The position numbers were made by a program, and so were the translations under genes. A DNA stretch of 33,423 nt from Brevundimonas diminuta 470-4 (GTDB lineage: Bacteria > Pseudomonadota > Alphaproteobacteria > Caulobacterales > Caulobacteraceae), in the NCBI GenBank assembly GCA_000318405.1, contig KB291772.1:1-33423 (forward strand), read 5' to 3'. The notes beneath the pieces were generated by a model. The model was not told the origin of the DNA and searched no databases. It was given only the letters and a program-made list of their open reading frames with translations. Positions 26,439 to 33,423 of the stretch are shown here, one piece after another (positions within the stretch are counted from its first letter, which is position 1; each line of letters opens with the position of its first letter).

Positions 26439-27640
26439 CGCAGCCTGGCGCCGCCGGGGCGGAAGGTCAGGGTCATGGCCGCCATGCCGACGAGGCCCAG
26501 CCCCATCAGCATCCACGCCTGACTGAGATCCGACAGGCGGTCGCGCAGCAGCCCGGCCGCCAGCGGCGACAGGCTGGCGATGATGTAGCCGCCGCCCTGA
26601 ACGAAGGCGAGCAGGTCGCCGGAGCGCACCGGGTCATCGATCTGGTCCATCGCCAGGATCAGGGTCAGAGGAAAGACGGCGCCGATCCCCAGACCCAGCA
26701 GCAGCATGACCGGGATCGCCAGACTGACCGGCGTCAGCACCAGTCCGGCCAGACCGATCAGCGCCAAGGCTACGGCCAGCAGCATCGGCCCGCGCCGGTC
26801 GGGAAAGCGCGCGATGAACAAGGACACCAGCACGCCCGCCAAAACCTCGGCGCCGGTCATGCCGCTGAGCAGGAAGCCCGCCGTCGCCCTCGCCTGCCCC
26901 ATGTCGACATAGTAGGGCGGCAGCCAGGCCAGCACGAGCGTATAGGCCGAGGTGCCCAGCCCCAGAATGGGGACCAGGGCCCAGGCGCGGGGCTGTTTCC
27001 AGAACGGGACCTCCGGATCGGTTCCCTCAGCGACAGCGAGGCGGTTCGGTTCTTCGGCGACCGGAGTGCGCGAGGCGATCATCCAGACGACAGCCGCCAC
27101 AAGGGCCGGAAGCGACCAGAGCGCCAGCGCGACGGCCCAGCCGAACGCCTCGGCGAAGCCCGCCGCGGTCGCCGCCGCCACGGCCGCGCCTCCCATGATG
27201 CCGGTCGTATAGACGGCCATCACCGTGCCGAACCGCGTCGGAAAGGCGCGCTTGATGACGACGGGCGCCAGGGCCTGGATCAGGGCTACGCCGACGCCGA
27301 CCACCACGGCGCTGAGGATCAGGCCGCTTGTGCTGCTGAACGGCCAACGGGCCAGGCAGGCCAGGGCGATGAGAACGGCGCCAAGCAGTATGCCCATCCG
27401 CTCGCCCAGGCGGCGTCGCAAGGGGCGGATCGACAGGGCTCCGACGCCGATCATCGCCACCGGCAAGGTGGTCAGCAGGCTGGCCGTGGTCGAATCCATG
27501 CCGGTCGTCGCCTCGATCAGGTCGAGCAGCGGCCCGACCGCCGCCATCGCCGGTCGCAGGTTCAGCGCCAGGGCGAAGATGGCCGCGATCAACAACAGGC
27601 CCGCGCCGCGCGACGGCGGCGAGGCGTTCGACTGGTCCAT
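26435..27640 (-). CDS. MFS transporter, cyanate/nitroimidazole (CynX/NimT-like) group
   Basis: A 401-residue 12-helix major facilitator. The N-terminal helix [20 protein letters not shown] is typical of the CynX/NimT group, and [18 protein letters not shown] fits the conserved loop after helix 2. The start at 27640 has GGAG 9 nt upstream; Mets further upstream (27682, 27700) would lie inside the MarR operator. The substrate is unknown; related proteins export or import small anions and drugs. It is divergent from a MarR-family regulator, with a tandem operator between them, so it is probably repressed and inducible. It is convergent with trmFO, sharing CTAG at the stops. Confidence 0.9.
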   Translation of the reverse strand: MDQSNASPPSRGAGLLLIAAIFALALNLRPAMAAVGPLLDLIEATTGMDSTTASLLTTLPVAMIGVGALSIRPLRRRLGERMGILLGAVLIALACLARWPFSSTSGLILSAVVVGVGVALIQALAPVVIKRAFPTRFGTVMAVYTTGIMGGAAVAAATAAGFAEAFGWAVALALWSLPALVAAVVWMIASRTPVAEEPNRLAVAEGTDPEVPFWKQPRAWALVPILGLGTSAYTLVLAWLPPYYVDMGQARATAGFLLSGMTGAEVLAGVLVSLFIARFPDRRGPMLLAVALALIGLAGLVLTPVSLAIPVMLLLGLGIGAVFPLTLILAMDQIDDPVRSGDLLAFVQGGGYIIASLSPLAAGLLRDRLSDLSQAWMLMGLGLVGMAAMTLTFRPGGARLR

Positions 27641-27670
27641 CCGAGGTGACTCCGGCAGCAGAAGGCGATA

Positions 27671-27700
27671 ATATCTCGACATCGAATATCTTGATGTCAA
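27671..27700. promoter_or_regulatory. Tandem 15-bp operator for the MarR-family regulator
   Basis: Two directly adjacent copies, ATATCTCGACATCGA (27671-27685) and ATATCTTGATGTCAA (27686-27700), share 11 of 15 bases. Each contains a 10-bp inverted repeat, TCGA-N2-TCGA and TTGA-N2-TCAA. They fill the gap between the divergent MFS and MarR genes, ending 4 nt before the MarR ATG. Two dimers could bind side by side and shut both promoters. Confidence 0.65.
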
Positions 27701-27704
27701 GACA

Positions 27705-28196
27705 ATGACCGATCGCGCCGCCCGCGCCGCCGCCCAGTGGGCCGTTGCGCGCCCCGACCTGGACCTGCTGGCGATGGAGACGCTGGGCCGTCTGCATGAG
27801 GCGTCTATCGTGGTCGCGCGCGAGCGGCAGGCCCCGCTTTACGCCCGCCATGGGCTGCAGCATGGCGAGTTCGATGTTCTGGCGACGCTGCGGCGTGCGC
27901 CTTCGCCCGAGGGGCTGACGCCGACGGCCCTCTATGAGGCGACAATGATGTCTTCGGGGGGCATGACGGCGCGGCTGGACCGGTTGCAGAAGTCCGGCCT
28001 GATCGAGCGCACGCCCCACCCCGGCGACCGCCGCGCCTCGCTGGTCCGGCTGACGCCCAAGGGGTTCGATCTGATCGACGCCATGATGCCGCTGCACATG
28101 GCGGAAAGTCACGCCATCCTGGCCGACTTGACGCGCGAGGAGCAGGCCGCATTGGGCGCTCTGCTCGCACGTGTGATTGCGACGGTCGAGACTTAG
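27705..28196 (+). CDS. MarR-family transcriptional regulator
   Basis: A 163-residue winged-helix regulator. The N-terminal AAQWAVARPDLDLLAMETLGRL is typical of a MarR subgroup, which supports the first ATG. The recognition region is LTPTALYEATMMSSGGMTARLDRLQKSG (about residues 70-97), followed by the wing HPGDRRASLVRLTPKG. It probably binds the tandem repeats just upstream and represses itself and the divergent MFS transporter. No Shine-Dalgarno precedes the ATG, which is only 4 nt from the operator, so the mRNA may be leaderless. Its stop overlaps the convergent rhodanese stop by 4 nt. Confidence 0.92.
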   Translation: MTDRAARAAAQWAVARPDLDLLAMETLGRLHEASIVVARERQAPLYARHGLQHGEFDVLATLRRAPSPEGLTPTALYEATMMSSGGMTARLDRLQKSGLIERTPHPGDRRASLVRLTPKGFDLIDAMMPLHMAESHAILADLTREEQAALGALLARVIATVET

Positions 28197-28726
28197 GCCC
28201 GCTTCATCCGACGGTTCCAGGGCATGACCGCCAGCAGCCGCGCCATGCCGCAGAAACCGGTCGCGCCGGCCACGAACAGGCCCGCCCCGACAAAGGCGCT
28301 GATCCCCCAGAAGGCGGGATGGACCATGACGCCCAGCGCCCCGCCCAGCAGGATCAGCCCGCCCGCCGCCATCTGCACCTGACGCATCAGCTCCAGCGGC
28401 TGTTTGCGGTCGGCGACGACCGGCAGGCCCGCCTTCTTCCAGGCGTCCAGACCGCCCGCCAGAACGTGCGACGGCCCATCGATGCGGGCGGCCAGACGAT
28501 CGCAGTTGCCGGCCGTGCGGTTGCCGCTGCGGCACATGAAGATGACGTCCTTGCCGGGCTTGAGGCCAAGGTCGGCGCCTTCAAAGACGGATAGGGGCGC
28601 CGCCACGGCGCCGGCGATGTGTTCGCGCGCATGTTCGTCAGGCTCGCGCACGTCGATCAGCACAGCCCCGCCCGCCTTCAGGCGAGCGGCGACATCGGCG
28701 GGGGAAAGGGAAACCAGCGGGTTCAT
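28193..28726 (-). CDS. Membrane-anchored rhodanese (YgaP-type, rhodanese plus DUF2892)
   Basis: A 177-residue protein. The N-terminal rhodanese domain (about 1-108) has LIDVREPDEHAREHIAGAVA and the active loop CRSGNRT with its catalytic Cys. The C-terminus has two membrane helices, MAAGGLILLGGALGVMVHPA and SAFVGAGLFVAGATGFCGMA, of the DUF2892 type, ending in a basic tail. This is the architecture of E. coli YgaP. It should carry out sulfur transfer from persulfides or thiosulfate at the inner membrane. The preceding GTG would add one residue; the ATG at 28726 has AAGGA 7 nt upstream. It follows the ArsR gene by 28 nt, so it is the probable target of that repressor. Confidence 0.93.
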   Translation of the reverse strand: MNPLVSLSPADVAARLKAGGAVLIDVREPDEHAREHIAGAVAAPLSVFEGADLGLKPGKDVIFMCRSGNRTAGNCDRLAARIDGPSHVLAGGLDAWKKAGLPVVADRKQPLELMRQVQMAAGGLILLGGALGVMVHPAFWGISAFVGAGLFVAGATGFCGMARLLAVMPWNRRMKRA

Positions 28727-28754
28727 CACAAAATCCTTCAGGAAGCGGCGGCGT

Positions 28755-29090
28755 TCAATGCGCCTCAGGCGGGCAGAAGATCTCGGCCAGGACGGCGATC
28801 ACCTTCAGCGCTGCGGGGTCGGCGATGCGGTAGAAGACGGCGGTGCCGCTCTTGCGCGCGCTGACCAGACCGTCGTCGCGCAGACGCGCTAGGTGCTGAG
28901 ACAACGCCGATTGCGACAGACCGACTTGCAAGTCGGCGACCTGTCGTTCGTCCTCGCCGATCTGGCACAGGATCATCAGGCGGTGCTCATTGGACAGCGC
29001 CTTCAGCAGTCGCGAGGCGTCGCCCGCGCTGGCTTGAAACCGCTCGAGCCCCATAAGCTCGGGATCAACCATGGCCTGGATATATGCCAT
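28755..29090 (-). CDS. ArsR-family repressor, BigR/YgaV-like sulfide/persulfide sensor
   Basis: A 111-residue winged-helix repressor. The DNA-binding part is LLKALSNEHRLMILCQIGE, then LQVGLSQSALSQHLARLRDD and the wing ARKSGTAVFYRI. Cys42 (LMILCQ) and Cys106 (EIFCPP) occupy the two positions that in BigR form an intramolecular disulfide or persulfide bridge, releasing DNA when sulfide rises. No metal-binding CxC of the ArsR/SmtB type is visible. It is cotranscribed with a YgaP-type rhodanese, the classic pairing. Weak Shine-Dalgarno; Met7 or Met13 are alternative starts. An AT-rich palindrome just upstream is probably its own operator. Confidence 0.9.
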   Translation of the reverse strand: MAYIQAMVDPELMGLERFQASAGDASRLLKALSNEHRLMILCQIGEDERQVADLQVGLSQSALSQHLARLRDDGLVSARKSGTAVFYRIADPAALKVIAVLAEIFCPPEAH

Positions 29091-29094
29091 GATT

Positions 29095-29119
29095 CTAAAT
29101 TAGCAATTCCTGATATATA
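29095..29119 (-). promoter_or_regulatory. Promoter and AT-rich operator of the ArsR-rhodanese operon
   Basis: On the minus strand TATATA (29119-29114) is a good -10. The 9-bp palindrome CTAATTTAG (29103-29095) lies between it and the start codon. The AT-rich content and TTAG/CTAA half-sites resemble known BigR operators, and the stretch stands out in this GC-rich DNA. Confidence 0.5.
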
Positions 29120-29138
29120 GGCCCACCCAAGGCGCCGT

Positions 29139-29765
29139 TCAGATCCGGCCTCTCAGCACCGCCCAGAACAGGCGCAGCCGCTTGAAGGGCTCGGGCTCAT
29201 CCGGCTTGATCAGGGCGGTGAAGGCCACGGCCGGGAAAGCATCGGCAGGCAAGGCTCGCAGCGCCTTGTTGGCGTCGCGGCGGGAAGCGCGCGCCTGATC
29301 GACCTGTCCGGTCTGGGCCAGTGCGCGCACGCGGCCAGCCGCGGAGGCCGCAGCGTCATGCCCCTGCCCTGCCAGGATCTGCACCGCCGTCTGCATCGGC
29401 CCGACGTAGAAGGCCTCCAGATCGTGGGGCTCGCCGTGCACTCGGCCAATGTGGGCCTCGATCAGGGCATCGAACGGCGCGCGGTCCAGGCCATGACGGG
29501 AGACCGCCGCCGTCAGCGCCTCCAGCACGGGATGGCCGAGGCGCGGCGTGTCGGAGAAGACGCCGTCCATCTGTTCGGACCACCAGGCGTAGCGCATCTC
29601 AGCCAACAGCGGCTGGGTCACGCGTTTGGGAATGGCCATCAGTTCGGCCTCAAAAGCATACAGGGCGATCAGATCGGCGCGCGCCTGCTCATCCGCCACG
29701 AAACGGCTGGCCAGCCAGCGATCGAGGTCGGCGGCGCGGACCTGGGCGTCAAGATCAACAGTCAT
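29139..29765 (-). CDS. Squalene/phytoene-synthase-like protein lacking the Asp-rich motifs
   Basis: A 208-residue helical protein of the squalene/phytoene synthase fold: LYAFEAELMAIPKRVTQPLL, MRYAWWSEQMDGVF, and PFKRLRLFWAVLRGRI at the end. The two aspartate-rich motifs that bind Mg-prenyl diphosphate in true synthases are absent; the first reads YAFEAELMAIP. The protein is also shorter than the active enzymes (about 280 or more residues). It therefore looks more like the NDUFAF6-type pseudo-enzymes than a carotenoid enzyme; no other carotenoid gene is nearby. It follows secF by about 105 nt on the same strand with a strong hairpin between. AAGGG lies 9 nt before the ATG. Confidence 0.8.
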   Translation of the reverse strand: MTVDLDAQVRAADLDRWLASRFVADEQARADLIALYAFEAELMAIPKRVTQPLLAEMRYAWWSEQMDGVFSDTPRLGHPVLEALTAAVSRHGLDRAPFDALIEAHIGRVHGEPHDLEAFYVGPMQTAVQILAGQGHDAAASAAGRVRALAQTGQVDQARASRRDANKALRALPADAFPAVAFTALIKPDEPEPFKRLRLFWAVLRGRI

Positions 29766-29814
29766 GGCGAGGGCCCTTCGGCCATTGCGGCGGCGGCATC
29801 AAGCCCGGAATGCA

Positions 29815-29848
29815 CACGGCCCGCCTTCCCTGCGGAAGACGGGCCGTG
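29815..29848 (-). terminator. Strong hairpin after secF (no U-run)
   Basis: CACGGCCCG (29815-29823) pairs with CGGGCCGTG (29840-29848), and inside it CTTCC with GGAAG, giving 14 pairs with one mismatch. No U-run follows on the minus strand, so it may attenuate or protect the secF 3' end rather than terminate fully. Confidence 0.5.
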
Positions 29849-29870
29849 ATTTGGAAGCCGTCGGCGCTGT

Positions 29871-30863
29871 TTACGGCCGGCTGGCCATGCCCAGTTTGAC
29901 CGGCGTGGCGTCGGCCTTGCCGCCGCCGCTGCGGTCCACGCCCCACAGCAGGATGATCGGCGCGCCCACATAGATGGACGAGAAGGTGCCGATGATCACG
30001 CCAAAGGCCAGGGTGATGGAGAAGCCGCGCAGGGCCTCGCCGCCGAAAACGGCCAGGACGATCAGCACGATCACGGTCGTCACGCCGGTTATGATGGTCC
30101 GCGACAGGGTCTCGTTGATCGACAGGTCGATGACCTCACGCAGAGGCATGACCTTATACTTGCGCAGGTTCTCGCGCAGGCGGTCGAAGACGACGACGGT
30201 GTCGTTCATCGAATAGCCAATGACCGTTAGTAGGGCCGCGACTAGGTTCAGGCTGAACTCCATGCGCAGGGCGACGATCAGGCCGAAGGTCAGGGCCACG
30301 TCGTGCAGCAGCCCCGCCACGGCGCCGATGCCGAACTGCCACGGGAACCGGAAGGCGATGTAGAGGAACATCAGCACCACGGCCACGACCAGAGCCAGGA
30401 CGCCGTTGGTCAGCAGTTCGCCCGACACCTTGGAGCCCACGACGCTGACGCCGGAATAGCCGACCTGGCCGACAGCGTCGCTAATCGCGCTTTCCACCTT
30501 CTGGACGACAGCGCTCTGGTCTTCATTGTCAGGCACCTGGAAGCGAACAATGGCGGTCGAGCCGTCGTCCACATTGGTGTCGCGCCGCGCGATGCCCTGC
30601 ACCTGGACGTCGCCCAGATCCAGTCCGCTGACCGCGCCGCGCAGTTTGTCCAGTTCCAGCACCTGCCCCGCAGGCTTGGCGACTTCCATAGAGGCGCCGC
30701 CCCGGAAGTCGATGCCCAGGTTCAGGCCGGGATAGAAACAACCGATGATCGCCGCCACCGTCAGGATCGCCGACATTATGGCGAAACCCTTGGCGTATTT
30801 GACGAAGTGGAAGTTCGTCTTGTGCGGCAGCAGTTTGATAATGGGCCAACCGTTCATCGACAT
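29871..30863 (-). CDS. secF: Protein translocase subunit SecF
   Basis: A 330-residue inner-membrane protein with six helices and a periplasmic domain. Signatures are GLNLGIDFRGGASMEVAKPA near the N-terminus and GYSMNDTVVVFDRLRENLRK in the C-terminal half. With SecD it uses the proton gradient to pull preproteins through SecYEG. The ATG at 30863 shares one base with the secD stop; a GTG one codon upstream is an alternative. Separate secD and secF genes in tandem after yajC are the standard arrangement. Confidence 0.97.
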   Translation of the reverse strand: MSMNGWPIIKLLPHKTNFHFVKYAKGFAIMSAILTVAAIIGCFYPGLNLGIDFRGGASMEVAKPAGQVLELDKLRGAVSGLDLGDVQVQGIARRDTNVDDGSTAIVRFQVPDNEDQSAVVQKVESAISDAVGQVGYSGVSVVGSKVSGELLTNGVLALVVAVVLMFLYIAFRFPWQFGIGAVAGLLHDVALTFGLIVALRMEFSLNLVAALLTVIGYSMNDTVVVFDRLRENLRKYKVMPLREVIDLSINETLSRTIITGVTTVIVLIVLAVFGGEALRGFSITLAFGVIIGTFSSIYVGAPIILLWGVDRSGGGKADATPVKLGMASRP

Positions 30864-32461
30864 CACTCCGCGATCGGCAGTTTTTTCGGCTTGGCGATCT
30901 TGAGCCAGTAGCCGAGCAGGACTTGGGCCGTCAGCACCGAAGAGAAGACGGAGGTGAAGACGCCGATGGTCAGGGTCCAGGCGAAGCCGCGAACCGGGCC
31001 TGCGCCGAACATGAACATGATGATGGCCGCCACAAGGGTGGTCAGGTTGGCGTCGATGATGGTGCCCATGGCGCGGCTGAAGCCGGCGTCCATCGAGGCC
31101 ACGACCGACCGCCCTTGACGCGCTTCGTCACGCATCCGCTCATAGATCAGCACGTTGGCGTCGACCGCCACGGCGAAGGTCAGGATCAGACCGGCGATGC
31201 CCGGCAGGGTCAGCGTCGCCTGGGTCAGCGACATGGCGGCGACGATCAGGATGCCGTTCAGGATCAGGCCGATCACCGAGATCCCGCCGAACAGGAAGCC
31301 GTAGGCCAGGATCATGAACACCACGATGACGACGAAGCCCAGCGCGGTCGACAAGGCGCCGGCCGCCACGGCGTCAGCGCCCAGTTCGGCGGTGACGACG
31401 CGGCGCTCTTCGACGTTCAGCGGAGCCGGCAGGGCGCCGCCGTTCAGCAGGTTCACCAGCTCCGACGCCGAGGCGATCGTGAAGCTGCCGGTGATCTGGC
31501 CGCTGCCGCCGGTGATGGCCGACTGGATGGTCGGGGCCGAGATCACCTTGCCGTCCAGGATGATGGCGAAGGGCTTGCCCAGGTTTTGGGCGGTCGCTTC
31601 GGCGAAGCGGCGAGCGCCCTGGCCGTCGAACTGGAAGTCGATGGCGGGACGCTGGTTCTGATCAGAACCGACGCCGGCGCGGGTCAGGTTTTCACCCGAA
31701 ACCAGAATGCGCCTCTTCACCAGATAAGGCGTGCCCTGATCGTCGGTCAGCAGTTCAGCGTCCGGGGGCACGCGACCGGCCAGGGCGTCGTTCAACCCCG
31801 TCGGCGAGGTGTCCACCATCTGGAAGGTCAGCTGAGCCGTGCGGCCGACCAGACGCTCCAGTTCGGCCGGATCGCTCTGGCCCGGCGCCTGGACGACGAT
31901 GCGGTCGGCGCCCTGGCGGGTGATGGCGATTTCCTTGGTGCCCGAGCTGTCCAGACGACGGCGCACGACCTCGATCGACTGATCGACGGCGGTTGCGCCC
32001 ATGCCGTTCAGGGCGCTTTCGGTGAAGGCGTAGCGAATACGGCCTCCGCCAAGCTTGGTCGCCACGCGATCCGGCTGGCCGGTCGCGCCCATGCCCTGCT
32101 GAGCCATGGTCCGCAGGGTGTTGAAGGCCGTGTCATAGGCCGCGCCCTCGGCGACGGTGACGACGACCCCGCCGGGCTCGCGCTGCATGCCCACGATGTT
32201 GACCTGGTCTTCCCGCAGGGAAACCCGAACGTCTTCCATCAGGTTGGAAACGCGCTTTTCGCGCATCTCGGGCACGTCGACCTCCAGCAGGAGGTAGGAG
32301 CCCCCCTGCAGGTCCAGGCCCAGGTTCAGGCCGTTGCTCGGCAGCCAGCTCGGCAGAGCCTCGCGCTGCGCCGGCGACAGCACGCTCGGGTAGGCCAGGA
32401 ACAACCCGAGGACGAGCGATAGCGCGACCAGGGTGATCTTCCAGCGTGAAAGCTGAATCAT
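30863..32461 (-). CDS. secD: Protein translocase subunit SecD
   Basis: A 532-residue inner-membrane protein. The N-terminal helix is followed by NGLNLGLDLQGGSYLLLEVD, then a large periplasmic P1 region (about residues 60-350). The C-terminal membrane block contains the conserved VAVDANVLIYERMRDEARQG, whose Asp is essential for proton coupling in characterised SecD. It partners SecF in late steps of protein export. It starts 48 nt after yajC and overlaps secF by one base. Confidence 0.97.
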   Translation of the reverse strand: MIQLSRWKITLVALSLVLGLFLAYPSVLSPAQREALPSWLPSNGLNLGLDLQGGSYLLLEVDVPEMREKRVSNLMEDVRVSLREDQVNIVGMQREPGGVVVTVAEGAAYDTAFNTLRTMAQQGMGATGQPDRVATKLGGGRIRYAFTESALNGMGATAVDQSIEVVRRRLDSSGTKEIAITRQGADRIVVQAPGQSDPAELERLVGRTAQLTFQMVDTSPTGLNDALAGRVPPDAELLTDDQGTPYLVKRRILVSGENLTRAGVGSDQNQRPAIDFQFDGQGARRFAEATAQNLGKPFAIILDGKVISAPTIQSAITGGSGQITGSFTIASASELVNLLNGGALPAPLNVEERRVVTAELGADAVAAGALSTALGFVVIVVFMILAYGFLFGGISVIGLILNGILIVAAMSLTQATLTLPGIAGLILTFAVAVDANVLIYERMRDEARQGRSVVASMDAGFSRAMGTIIDANLTTLVAAIIMFMFGAGPVRGFAWTLTIGVFTSVFSSVLTAQVLLGYWLKIAKPKKLPIAE

Positions 32462-32509
32462 GTCTCGGTTCTCTTCAGGGCCGGCGCGCGCCGCGCCGAG
32501 GCGAGGCTA

Positions 32510-32824
32510 TCAGCCCTTGTCGTTGGCGGCGATGGCGGTGCGGTTGCGCACCTCGGCGATCATCGCCTTGACCACGCGGACGTTCACGCCCTGCGAGATC
32601 TCGACCATGGCCTCAGCGTCCTCGACGCGGGTGACCTTGCCGACCATGCCGTTGGACAGGACGACCTCGTCACCGCGCTTCACGCCGGCGATCAGGGCCT
32701 GATGGGCCTTCATCCGCTTCTGCTGCGGGCGGATCATCAGGAAGTAGAAGAGGACGAAGATCGCCAGGATCGGGGCGATGTTGATAAACAGGGCCATCAG
32801 GCCGCCGTCTTGGGCTGCGTTCAT
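32510..32824 (-). CDS. yajC: Preprotein translocase subunit YajC
   Basis: A 104-residue protein with one membrane helix (ALFINIAPILAIFVLFYFLM), followed by RPQQKRMKAHQALIAGVKRG and the small domain GDEVVLSNGMVGKVTRVEDA. It associates with SecDF. The ATG at 32824 has GGGGAG 8 nt upstream; the open frame to 32857 adds eleven unsupported residues. It is the first gene of the yajC-secD-secF operon and has a likely promoter at 32885-32913. Confidence 0.96.
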   Translation of the reverse strand: MNAAQDGGLMALFINIAPILAIFVLFYFLMIRPQQKRMKAHQALIAGVKRGDEVVLSNGMVGKVTRVEDAEAMVEISQGVNVRVVKAMIAEVRNRTAIAANDKG

Positions 32825-32884
32825 TAGGAAACTCCCCGACGCGGGCCGCGCCTTCATTGGGGGCCCTTCGAAATCAAGGCGCGG

Positions 32885-32913
32885 AAACTAGGGTGCGCCG
32901 GGCCGTTTTGCAA
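32885..32913 (-). promoter_or_regulatory. Sigma-70-type promoter of yajC-secDF
   Basis: Minus strand TTGCAA (32913-32908), a 17-nt spacer and TAGTTT (32890-32885) lie about 60 nt upstream of yajC. Confidence 0.5.
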
Positions 32914-32923
32914 CGCGACCTGA

Positions 32924-32956
32924 TGACAAGAACGTCCGGACGCAGTCGCCCGGACG
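32924..32956 (-). terminator. Terminator of the M23-family gene
   Basis: CGTCCGG (32933-32939) pairs with CCGGACG (32950-32956). On the minus strand the hairpin is followed by TTCTTGTC. It lies 15 nt after the M23 gene stop. On the plus strand it is followed by CCTCTTTTC. Confidence 0.6.
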
Positions 32957-32971
32957 CCTCTTTTCACATCA

Positions 32972-33423
32972 TCAGCGCGGAAGGACCGTCAAAGGGTCCA
33001 GCGCGACCGGATCATCGCCGCGCATCTGACGCACTTCATAGTGGATGGACGGACGGCCGTCGCCGGCGGTCAGGCCCACGGTGCCTATGGCCTGGCCTGC
33101 GCGAACCTGCGCTCCGTCGCGCACGGTGGCCGAGCCCAGATGGCCGTAAACCGTGCGCCAGCCGTCGCGGTGAACGATCAGGACCGTCAGCCCCTGCCCC
33201 ACGATGTCGTCGCCGACATAAGCCACGGTGCCGTCGGCCGACGCCTTGACCTCGGTTCCGGCCGAGGCGCCGATGTTGATGCCGTTATTGCGCTCGCCCA
33301 TGCCCACCGGGCCGAAGCGACGCAGAATGTCGCCGCGCACCGGCCACTGCAGGGCCAGCGGCTGGCCAACCGGAGTCGAGGGCGCGACCGGCGCCGCGGC
33401 GGCAGGCGCGCGGGTCGGCGGCG
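32972..33423 (-). CDS. M23/LytM-domain protein, C-terminal part (runs off the right edge)
   Basis: The frame is open to the end of the window, so the start is missing. After a Pro/Ala linker (APAAAAPVAPSTPVGQP) comes a LytM domain: LQWPVRGDILRRFGPVG, VKASADGTVAYVGDD, LTVLIVHRDGWRTVYGHLG and IHYEVRQM. In active M23 peptidases the first zinc motif is HxGxD; here it reads NNGIN, so two zinc ligands are missing. That pattern is seen in NlpD/EnvC-type proteins, which activate amidases during cell division instead of cutting peptidoglycan themselves. The low-complexity linker suggests an N-terminal LysM or coiled-coil region beyond the edge. The GTG at 33340 is internal, not a start. Confidence 0.88.
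   Translation of the reverse strand, partial: PPTRAPAAAAPVAPSTPVGQPLALQWPVRGDILRRFGPVGMGERNNGINIGASAGTEVKASADGTVAYVGDDIVGQGLTVLIVHRDGWRTVYGHLGSATVRDGAQVRAGQAIGTVGLTAGDGRPSIHYEVRQMRGDDPVALDPLTVLPR

Noticed and set aside
24948..26516. Minus-strand open frame of 522 codons over trmFO
   Set aside because: Antisense to trmFO; composition typical of a GC-rich shadow frame.
29766..29786. Seven-codon ORF ending in ATGA just before the phytoene-synthase-like gene
   Set aside because: Too short and without its own ribosome site; the bases are explained by the Shine-Dalgarno of the downstream gene.
30923..32422. Plus-strand open frame of 499 codons inside secD
   Set aside because: Antisense shadow with repetitive Gly/His/Gln/Arg composition.

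Overview
The window is GC-rich (about two thirds G+C by eye), densely packed chromosomal DNA of an alphaproteobacterium, most likely a Caulobacteraceae member close to Brevundimonas or Caulobacter. The signs are a divergent fliX / flgI flagellar locus with a CtrA-like box and a sigma-54 promoter, an HWE-family histidine kinase, the alphaproteobacterial LexA box GTTC-N7-GTTC in front of uvrA, a DksA with only one zinc-ligand cysteine, and a perfect CtrA site TTAA-N7-TTAA. I see no rRNA, tRNA, insertion sequence, prophage or CRISPR array, and no gene-free stretch over 300 bases. The content looks like ordinary core genome.

Layout. 1-1508: HWE histidine kinase and single-domain response regulator. 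1529-5984 (minus): envelope operon kdsA-hldE-hldD-DUF3089, supplying Kdo-8-phosphate and ADP-heptose for the lipopolysaccharide inner core. 6151-6981: mercaptopyruvate sulfurtransferase. 6978-10223: an ABC-type amino-acid binding lipoprotein followed at 31 nt by an SDF-family symporter, with a divergent TetR regulator. 10228-12266: a CtrA-like site and terminator that might bracket a small RNA, an Ig-like lipoprotein, a LOG-family phosphoribohydrolase and a small secreted cysteine protein. 12397-14261 (minus): gltX and dksA. 14435-16909: fliX, then flgI, a FlgJ-type rod-binding protein and a FlgN/FlbY-like protein with overlapping ends. 16957-20235: an EAL protein with a degenerate GGDEF domain, and an ABC-F ATPase preceded by an unannotated 45-codon membrane-peptide ORF. 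20403-23966: truncated haemoglobin and SOS-controlled uvrA. 24032-28196: membrane protein, trmFO, an MFS transporter and its divergent MarR regulator with a tandem operator. 28193-29090 (minus): a BigR/YgaV-type ArsR repressor and a YgaP-type rhodanese. 29139-32824 (minus): yajC-secD-secF followed by a phytoene-synthase-like protein. 32972 to the right edge (minus): the C-terminal part of a degenerate M23/LytM protein.

Genes that probably work together: the Kdo/heptose operon; the flagellar P-ring operon with its CtrA/FliX/sigma-54 control; the sulfide-sensing ArsR-rhodanese pair; the SecDF-YajC translocase; and the TetR / binding protein / symporter group. The least explained items are the orphan CtrA site with a terminator about 70 nt away, the small ORF overlapping the ABC-F start, and the pairing of an ABC binding protein with a secondary transporter. 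All are inferences from sequence alone.
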